Origin: Candidatus Poribacteria bacterium
GTDB lineage: Bacteria > Poribacteria > WGA-4E > WGA-3G
DNA: 64,000 nt
Assembly: GCA_958295815.1 (NCBI GenBank)
Contig: OY282374.1
Coordinates: 764,856-828,855 of the forward strand
Direction: 5' to 3'
Shown: positions 58,556 to 64,000 of the stretch, piece after piece
Layout: each line of letters begins with the position of its first letter
Position numbering within the stretch: position 1 is the stretch's first letter
The notes under the pieces: generated by a model
The model's input: the letters and a program-made list of their open reading frames with translations, nothing else
The model's database searches: none
What the model was told of the DNA's origin: nothing
Program-made: the position numbers and the translations under genes

Positions 58556-59356
58556 ATGATGAAATTGGGTACGATGTCTCTGAACGTGAGAAATACTACG
58601 GCTACTGCTTTCGCACAATTGGTATATGACCTCGGATTTGATGTCATTGAGTTGCATTCAAGTGCGTTTGAATCGACCGATGCCAGCTACCTACGTGAGT
58701 TGAAAATGGACCTCATGCGGAAAGGGTTACCGTTAGGCTACATCGGTATCAGCAATAACTTCGGTCGTCCTGTTGAGGAACACCACGAGCAAATCGCATT
58801 AATCAAGCAATGGATAGATGTCGCATCTTTTATGAGTTGTCCTCTGGTCCGAGTCTTCGCTGCGTATGTCCCTGAAGATTGTGAAGACGAAGAGACCTTA
58901 TGGCCACCGATGATTGAAGCCTTCAAGGAGGTCGCTGAGTACGGACATGAATCAGGGATTCTCGTCGGGTTACAAAACCACAACCATAACAATGTCACAC
59001 GTGATGGGGCAGCAGTTTTACGCGCTTTGAATGGGACTGACCATCCGTATTTTACACATATTTTGGATACCGGGCAGTATGCTGGGTCTCCCGGTGCAAG
59101 CGGACACCGTGGTTCTTCACACCCGGGCTACGACTGTTATGCGAGTATTGAGCAGACGGCACCTCATGCTGTTTATGTCCGTACAAAATTTTATCAGATT
59201 GATAGTGGCGTGGAAGAGTGGTTAGATTATCCCCGTGTTTTGGACATTTTGCGGGGTGTCGGCTATAACGGATGTCTATCGGTAGTATACGAAGGTGAAT
59301 CGGATCCGGTTGAATCAATGCGGAAGGCGAGAAGTTATCTGGAGTCCTTATTGTAA
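58556..59356 (+). CDS. TIM-barrel sugar phosphate isomerase/epimerase
   Basis: A 266-residue xylose-isomerase-like TIM barrel. Strand blocks include LGFDVIELHSS, VRVFAAYVPED, GILVGLQNHNH (the metal-binding Gln/His/Asn region), FTHILDTGQYAG and VYVRTKFYQID, ending GCLSVVYEGESDPVES with the last Glu. AGGAG lies upstream of the ATG. It is followed by an alcohol dehydrogenase 28 bp away, so the two are probably one operon for a sugar or polyol pathway. Confidence 0.9.
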   Translation: MMKLGTMSLNVRNTTATAFAQLVYDLGFDVIELHSSAFESTDASYLRELKMDLMRKGLPLGYIGISNNFGRPVEEHHEQIALIKQWIDVASFMSCPLVRVFAAYVPEDCEDEETLWPPMIEAFKEVAEYGHESGILVGLQNHNHNNVTRDGAAVLRALNGTDHPYFTHILDTGQYAGSPGASGHRGSSHPGYDCYASIEQTAPHAVYVRTKFYQIDSGVEEWLDYPRVLDILRGVGYNGCLSVVYEGESDPVESMRKARSYLESLL

Positions 59357-59384
59357 ACTTATTACGGTGTAGAGCGAGGGAAAA

Positions 59385-60488
59385 ATGAAAACGCGTGCTG
59401 CTGTCATGTATGAACATAACCAACCAGTTGTTGTTGAGGAACTTGAGTTGGATGAACCGAAGGCAAATGAGGTACTTGTCCGAACTGCGGCGAGTGGTGT
59501 CTGTCATTCTGACTTGTCGGTCGTCACTGGTACTATCTATTATGATGCCGCTGTGGCGCTCGGGCACGAAGGTGCGGGTATTATTGAACGCGTTGGCGGC
59601 GATGTAAGCGGATTTCGTCCAGGTGACCATGTAATCTTGTCTTTCGTCAGTTATTGTGGTAGTTGTCGCATGTGCCAGATGGAAAGGGTCTGTTTGTGCG
59701 AGAGTTACGATGTGCCGCGCGGTTTTTTGTTAGATGGCACCTATCGCCTCCATAACAGTTCGGGAGATGGCATCCTCCAGATGGCGCGAATTGCCACAAT
59801 GTCCGAGTACATGGTTGTCCCACAACAAAACCTCGTCAAAATTGATGAACACTATTCATTAGCAAAAGCAGCTCTCGTCGGCTGTGGCGTAACGACAGGC
59901 GTCGGTGCTGTGTTGAATACTGCGAAGGTAGAACCTGGGAGTTCCGTAGCGGTCATAGGGACGGGGGGTGTAGGTTTGAACGCAATTCAAGGTGCGGTGC
60001 TTGCGCAAGCGGAACGAATTATCGCCGTTGACATCGCCGAGAAAAAACTCAATTTCGCAAAAACTTTCGGTGCAACAGACGTCGTCAATGCCTCGACATG
60101 TGATCCCGTTGAAGCGGTTCGTGAGTTGACTGCCGGTCTCGGTGTAGACTACGCCTTTGAAGTGATCGGGAATCCGAAGACTATCGTACAAGCTTACAAT
60201 ATGGTACGAGCAGCTGGCACTGCCGTTATTGTTGGGATGTCACACCATCAATCAGATGTTAGTATCCCGGCTCAGCACCTTGTTTCAACGGAGAGGCAGC
60301 TGATAGGTTCGTTTTACGGCTCGTGCCAACCTAAGGTGGATATGCCTAAACTTCTTAGTCTGTATACGGAAGGCAAGTTGAAGTTAGATGAGTTAATTAC
60401 ACAGCACTACCGACTTGAGCAGATTAATGAGGCATTTGCCGACATGGAAGCCGGTGAAAATGCACGTGGCGTTATCCTTTTTAACTGA
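59385..60488 (+). CDS. zinc-dependent alcohol dehydrogenase
   Basis: A 367-residue medium-chain dehydrogenase. Catalytic zinc ligands: Cys in ASGVCHSDL, His-Glu in LGHEGAG, and a later Cys (LVGCGVTTG). The structural zinc loop is CGSCRMCQMERVCLC with four Cys in the right spacing. The Rossmann motif is VIGTGGVGLNAIQGA. The length and both zinc sites place it with class III-like or S-hydroxymethylglutathione-type and general alcohol dehydrogenases. GAGGG precedes the ATG. Confidence 0.94.
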   Translation: MKTRAAVMYEHNQPVVVEELELDEPKANEVLVRTAASGVCHSDLSVVTGTIYYDAAVALGHEGAGIIERVGGDVSGFRPGDHVILSFVSYCGSCRMCQMERVCLCESYDVPRGFLLDGTYRLHNSSGDGILQMARIATMSEYMVVPQQNLVKIDEHYSLAKAALVGCGVTTGVGAVLNTAKVEPGSSVAVIGTGGVGLNAIQGAVLAQAERIIAVDIAEKKLNFAKTFGATDVVNASTCDPVEAVRELTAGLGVDYAFEVIGNPKTIVQAYNMVRAAGTAVIVGMSHHQSDVSIPAQHLVSTERQLIGSFYGSCQPKVDMPKLLSLYTEGKLKLDELITQHYRLEQINEAFADMEAGENARGVILFN

Positions 60489-60511
60489 TGACTGAGAACT
60501 GAAATTGATAT

Positions 60512-61288
60512 ATGAAATCCATACATACCGCCGTCCGAGAGCAATTCAGCCAGCATGCCAACTATTATGCGCGGAGCAGCGCACACGCCACCGGAGATAC
60601 CTTAGACGTTATCTTGGATTTCGCCGAGCCGAACGGTACAGAAAGGACGCTGGATATTGCGACAGGCACTGGTTTTACAGCGTTTAAGCTTGCATCAAAA
60701 GTCGCGTATGTGATTGCCACCGACCTGACACCGGAGATGGTCACAAAAGCAGCTGAACTCGCAGACGAGAAGACTATAAAAAATGTTAACTTTTCCGTCG
60801 CTGCTGCGGAATCCCTACCGTTTGCTAATGCTTCGTTAGATTTGGTAACCTGCCGAATTGCTCCACATCACTTCCAAGATGTACCTGCCTTCTTAAGCGA
60901 GGTACACCGGGTTTTACGCACAGATGGACTCTTCTGCATGGTAGATTCTGTTTCGCCTGAACCGAAAAAGTTAATAGCGTGGCAGAATCGTGTGGAAAAG
61001 CTCCGCGATGATTCTCATGTGTATGGGTATCCACCATCTGAATGGGACGCGATGATTATGAATGCTGGGTTGTCCCTTGAAAAGACAGCACATGTCCGAA
61101 ACGCGGAGATGTCGTTTCTGTGGTGGGTGCGTCCAGAGAGTAACCCGCCGGAGATTGTGCAGGAAATCCGCGATGCGTTCGCCAAACTTTCACCGGATGA
61201 GGCGAAAGAATACTACACAGTCCGTCCGGCGGGTGATGACTTCTATTTCTCGTGGCCCATGTATGCGGTTAAAGCGAGACGCATGTAG
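60512..61288 (+). CDS. class I SAM-dependent methyltransferase
   Basis: A 258-residue methyltransferase. Motif I LDIATGTGFTAFKLA, acidic TDLTPEMV, AAAESLPFANASLDLVTCR (motif II region) and the post-I helices match UbiE/MenG-like small-molecule methyltransferases. The C-terminal third (WWVRPESNPPEIVQEI) may form a substrate lid. Substrate unknown. It starts 23 bp after the dehydrogenase stop and ends the plus-strand group, converging on the RraA-like gene 39 bp away. Confidence 0.9.
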   Translation: MKSIHTAVREQFSQHANYYARSSAHATGDTLDVILDFAEPNGTERTLDIATGTGFTAFKLASKVAYVIATDLTPEMVTKAAELADEKTIKNVNFSVAAAESLPFANASLDLVTCRIAPHHFQDVPAFLSEVHRVLRTDGLFCMVDSVSPEPKKLIAWQNRVEKLRDDSHVYGYPPSEWDAMIMNAGLSLEKTAHVRNAEMSFLWWVRPESNPPEIVQEIRDAFAKLSPDEAKEYYTVRPAGDDFYFSWPMYAVKARRM

Positions 61289-61327
61289 CAGAAGTACAAG
61301 GGTCTCCTTTGCAGCAATATTTGATCT

Positions 61328-62131
61328 TTACTGTTCCTCTCGCCATTTCGCAAAATCTGCCTCGATTTCCTCAGACCATTTCCGATCTATTTCACCCGGT
61401 GTATAAATACCTTCGCGCAGCCGTTGATGCCCAAACCGATCTCGGAGTGCTACCTCTTCGCCTTGTTCAACGACCTGTTGTGCGAAATGCGGTGGAATAA
61501 AGATAATCCCACCACGTCTTCCCAAAACCACATCTCCCGGTAAAACTGTCGCCTCTGCAATGCGGATAGGGATATTAATACCAGTAAGTGTGACGTTTGC
61601 AATACCTGTCGGATCTACACCGCGCACGAAAGTGGCGAAATCAGGCAACTCGTAGATGCCATCCAGATCCCGGATACCACCGTCAATTACCATACCTGTC
61701 TTGGTTTTCGCGTAGATGGAATTGCCGAGGTTATCACCAGCAAAAGTGCCGTCCTTGACTTTACCAAACAGATCAACGACGATGACATCATCGTGAACAA
61801 GTGTATCAATGACCCATGAGTTTTGCCCACCGACCCGTCCGTCTTTTTCACCTTGTGCCGAGATAGCACCATTGAAGTCCGGACGGATCGGAACAAAAGC
61901 GCATGTCACTGCCCTACCGACAAGAATCCGATTTGGATGGAGATTCATCCAATCGCCAGCGAATTGGAACTTATAGTCGTTGCCATTGAGAACACCCCAT
62001 GCCTGCTCGATGCTGATAGTCTTCATTCTTCGAAGAATATCATCAGGGACGCGCGGTCGTCCATCAGGAAACCGATCACCTTCCCACAAATCCGTCATCG
62101 CGAGAACGCTTTCTTTATCAATAAGTCGCAT
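61328..62131 (-). CDS. RraA-family protein
   Basis: A 267-residue member of the RraA / HMG-CHA aldolase superfamily. Core blocks: WGVLNGNDYKFQFAGDW, NRILVGRAVTCAFVP, FAGDNLGNSIYAKTKTGMVIDGGIRDL (the metal and carboxylate site, with conserved Arg-Asp), and the GDVVLGRRGGIIFIPP segment. In other bacteria the fold either inhibits RNase E or cleaves 4-hydroxy-4-methyl-2-oxoglutarate-like substrates; the intact Arg-Asp and the sugar-related neighbours favour an aldolase or decarboxylase. Same strand as the TIM-barrel gene, 34 bp apart. Confidence 0.9.
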   Translation of the reverse strand: MRLIDKESVLAMTDLWEGDRFPDGRPRVPDDILRRMKTISIEQAWGVLNGNDYKFQFAGDWMNLHPNRILVGRAVTCAFVPIRPDFNGAISAQGEKDGRVGGQNSWVIDTLVHDDVIVVDLFGKVKDGTFAGDNLGNSIYAKTKTGMVIDGGIRDLDGIYELPDFATFVRGVDPTGIANVTLTGINIPIRIAEATVLPGDVVLGRRGGIIFIPPHFAQQVVEQGEEVALRDRFGHQRLREGIYTPGEIDRKWSEEIEADFAKWREEQ

Positions 62132-62165
62132 GTTAAGCCTCTTTCTAACGGAAGATAGAGGTCAT

Positions 62166-63020
62166 CTACAGACCTGCGTTTTTCCACACCTGATCCAATG
62201 ATTCAGCAGTGGCTTTCGCCGCATCAGCGGGTTCCATCCCATTCACCTTTTGGCTGAACGGTTCTGGTGTCACGGGTCCTTCATAACCGATCTCTGTCAG
62301 GATTTGCATCAATTCGGTGAGTGGAATCACACCAGTTTCGGCGGGAAGACACCTAATGTTGTCAATCTGCTCGTATGGGTCAATTCCGGCAGGTGCATCG
62401 TTAATGTGGACGTAAACGACGTCTGATACAGAGAGTTTGCGGACGTCATCAATGGCGGAACGACAAGTGTACCAGTGCCATGTATCAAATAGTAATCCAA
62501 CGTTACCTGTGCCGACTGCAGCGGAGAGCCCTAACATTGCATCCATTGAATAAGCGAAAAGGTACTTAGAACCTTGGCGACTTGTGGCAGGCCCAATGAA
62601 CTCAAGCCCGATTGAATGTCCGTGTTCTTTGAGAATCTCGGCGATGGGACGGAGCCGTTTGACAGAGAAATCCCAATTTTCTTGAAAAGTCATGTCGTTT
62701 GAGGCAGGTCCAACAACGGTGGTTGAGCGGAAACAACTGAGTTCAGCAGCGAGTGCTGCGCGCTCGGGCAGCTGCGCTAAACCTGCGTAATAATCAGCTT
62801 CAGGACCGCGCCAGTTGACACCAAATCCCCATCCGCCCATGGTGATACCAGCCTCTGCCCAGAGGTCTTTTACGTATTGGACAGAGTGTTCTTGTGCGAG
62901 TTGATTGGCTTCGTCAATATTCAGGTCAAGACCGTCAAAACCAGCGTTTTTTGCGAGGTCTAAACCTTCTGTCATGTTTGCTCGGATACCGATTGCACCG
63001 GTGCTCAGATTTTTGAACAT
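62166..63020 (-). CDS. TIM-barrel sugar phosphate isomerase/epimerase
   Basis: A 284-residue xylose-isomerase-like TIM-barrel enzyme. Visible blocks: GFDGLDLNIDEAN, the central GLEFIGPATSRQG with a metal Glu, LLFDTWHWYTCR with Asp and His, VVYVHINDAPAG and EGPVTPEPFSQ with the last Glu. Several residues match the 5-keto-L-gluconate/inosose type, but the substrate is unproven. AAAGGAG lies before the ATG. It comes after a PhyH gene (90 bp) and before the RraA-like gene in one minus-strand group. Confidence 0.9.
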   Translation of the reverse strand: MFKNLSTGAIGIRANMTEGLDLAKNAGFDGLDLNIDEANQLAQEHSVQYVKDLWAEAGITMGGWGFGVNWRGPEADYYAGLAQLPERAALAAELSCFRSTTVVGPASNDMTFQENWDFSVKRLRPIAEILKEHGHSIGLEFIGPATSRQGSKYLFAYSMDAMLGLSAAVGTGNVGLLFDTWHWYTCRSAIDDVRKLSVSDVVYVHINDAPAGIDPYEQIDNIRCLPAETGVIPLTELMQILTEIGYEGPVTPEPFSQKVNGMEPADAAKATAESLDQVWKNAGL

Positions 63021-63110
63021 AATTTCTCCTTTTATTGTTCTTCAAAATAACCGAAAAATCTTGGTTGTCACAAGATATATTGCTGGCAACTCCTAATCTT
63101 GTAAATCCTT

Positions 63111-63836
63111 TTATCCTGTAAATCTTGGTTCAGACGATTTTTGACCGCGTAAAACTTTCGCCGCAACAGCCCACGGGTAATCATTGTCTTCCGCTTTGGC
63201 ATCGCGGTATGTAGGTATCCAGACCCAGCGTTCTTCTCCAGATTGATTCGGATGGCTGGAATGAAGCGTCAAATCGTGGAAAAAGACAGCGCCACCTGCT
63301 TCGATCTCCGCTGTAACAGCGAGGTTTTCGTCAACCATGCCCGGACGGAGCCGGTTTCCGAATCCGTGTCCATCACTAGCATCGCCATCGTGAGCAATGG
63401 CAGATTTGTGGGAACCCGGAAAGAGTTTGAGACACCCATTTTCAACACTCGCGTCATCAAGCGCAACCCAGATCGAAAGTTTGTGTGCACCATGCCAATA
63501 GTGCCAATCTTGATGCCATGGACTTGCGAAGGTCATTGATTCACTTTTGAAGACGAACTTGTCACTCAGAAATTCAATATCCGGTGCGAGGATGCCTTCT
63601 AAAATATCGAGTATTCTTTCGTCACCAACTGCGGTTTGAAAAACGTGGCTCCGTGCGGCTAAGCCGACGTGAACGCCGTGTCCAGCGACTGCGCCTGTCT
63701 CTGCTTTAACGGCTTCCATAATGTTGATGCACTCTAATTTAAGCCGTTGAACCTCGCTTCGCGTAAATAGATTTGGGACGATAGCAAAACCGTCTCTTGC
63801 GAAATCGTCGCGAAGTGTTGCCATATCAAGCGTCAT
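63111..63836 (-). CDS. PhyH-like Fe(II)/2-oxoglutarate dioxygenase
   Basis: A 241-residue PhyH-superfamily dioxygenase. HxD is W-H108-Q-D110, with distal H192 in DLTLHSSHPNQSGEER and R203 for 2-oxoglutarate, all intact. The last nine codons (KSSEPRFTG and the TAA) are written by a copy of the dispersed repeat (63120-63139), so the C-terminus may have been replaced when the repeat inserted. GAGG lies 9 nt before the ATG, within 11 bp of the upstream gene's stop, so it is coupled to that gene. Confidence 0.92.
   Translation of the reverse strand: MTLDMATLRDDFARDGFAIVPNLFTRSEVQRLKLECINIMEAVKAETGAVAGHGVHVGLAARSHVFQTAVGDERILDILEGILAPDIEFLSDKFVFKSESMTFASPWHQDWHYWHGAHKLSIWVALDDASVENGCLKLFPGSHKSAIAHDGDASDGHGFGNRLRPGMVDENLAVTAEIEAGGAVFFHDLTLHSSHPNQSGEERWVWIPTYRDAKAEDNDYPWAVAAKVLRGQKSSEPRFTG
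63120..63139. repeat. dispersed repeat forming the PhyH gene end
   Basis: aaatcttggttcagacgatt, same family as 447-465, 3106-3125 and 20340-20356. Here it lies inside the coding end of the PhyH gene; a related 'cttgtaaatcc' stretch precedes it. Confidence 0.6.
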
Positions 63837-63846
63837 TTTTTAATCC

Positions 63847-64000
63847 TCAGTCAGATGCTTCGATCTGAACTTCACGTCCTGTCTCGGCACTTGTGAGCAA
63901 TCCTTCCATCATCTGTTGGACAATCAATCCATGGCGGAGCGGTGCTTTGCAGGTTACGTCATCAAGGATAGATTCGATGAAGTGATCGGCGATAGCATCC
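63847..64000 (-). CDS. Gfo/Idh/MocA oxidoreductase, C-terminal end only
   Basis: The last 51 codons of a gene that runs off the window. DAIADHFIESILDDVTC and APLRHGLIVQQMMEGLLTSA are the typical C-terminal helices of Gfo/Idh/MocA enzymes; the tail ends GREVQIEASD. It is upstream of and coupled to the PhyH gene (stop to ATG 10 bp), repeating the oxidoreductase-PhyH pairing seen at 5-9 kb. Confidence 0.8.
   Translation of the reverse strand, partial: DAIADHFIESILDDVTCKAPLRHGLIVQQMMEGLLTSAETGREVQIEASD

Overview
The window looks like a piece of a Candidatus Poribacteria chromosome (or a close relative). This is an inference from gene content and style: many phytanoyl-CoA-dioxygenase-like (PhyH) proteins, Gfo/Idh/MocA oxidoreductases and TIM-barrel sugar isomerases/epimerases, a sulfatase-fold enzyme, long AT-richer spacers, and several families of short dispersed palindromic repeats that recur across the whole window. 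No 16S gene or other taxonomic marker is present, so the assignment is not proven.

Layout. 0.5-9.3 kb (minus strand): a MoxR ATPase, then a catabolic-looking series of three Gfo/Idh/MocA oxidoreductases, three PhyH proteins and one sulfatase-fold hydrolase. 9.7-18.7 kb (plus): a housekeeping run of glnD, an NAD-dependent epimerase, trmB, uvrC and a double-length YibE/F membrane protein. 18.9-28.8 kb is an accessory region: a small minus-strand operon whose last gene ends in a sensory-rhodopsin-transducer-like domain, two very short ORFs, a 1553-residue SMEK/STAND NTPase, a broken antitoxin, a zinc-ribbon plus DpnII-like nuclease protein, and a protein tentatively placed in DUF6414. 28.9-36.3 kb: an M24 peptidase, tRNA-Leu(CAA), hflX, smpB with ssrA (tmRNA), a YqiJ/NfeD-like protein and a bifunctional nuclease. 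36.4-39.7 kb: a likely type II restriction-modification cluster with an adenine-type and a C5 methyltransferase and a putative endonuclease. 39.9-45.1 kb (minus): a Gld-like ABC exporter operon. 45.3-46.7 kb: a ceramidase-like protein. 46.8-48.7 kb: glnB and glnA, with a sigma-54-type promoter upstream of glnA. 49-56 kb (minus): dcd, a GlcF-like Fe-S protein, a 42-residue membrane peptide, larE, def, a GT-C-like membrane protein and a von Willebrand A protein. 56-61.3 kb (plus): a Nudix remnant, rhaM, a PfkB kinase, a coiled-coil protein, a sugar isomerase, an alcohol dehydrogenase and a methyltransferase. 61.3-64 kb (minus): an RraA-like protein, a sugar isomerase, a fourth PhyH and the end of a fourth Gfo/Idh/MocA gene.

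Together the core genes describe nitrogen control (glnD, glnB with its modifiable Tyr, glnA), ribosome rescue (smpB, ssrA), and carbohydrate or small-molecule catabolism at both ends. The two stretches most likely to hold undescribed biology are the 19-29 kb defence-like region and the 36-40 kb restriction-modification cluster. Single-gene oddities include an H-x-G PhyH (a halogenase-like iron site), a sulfatase-fold enzyme with Thr at the nucleophile position, and a tandem-fused YibE/F.
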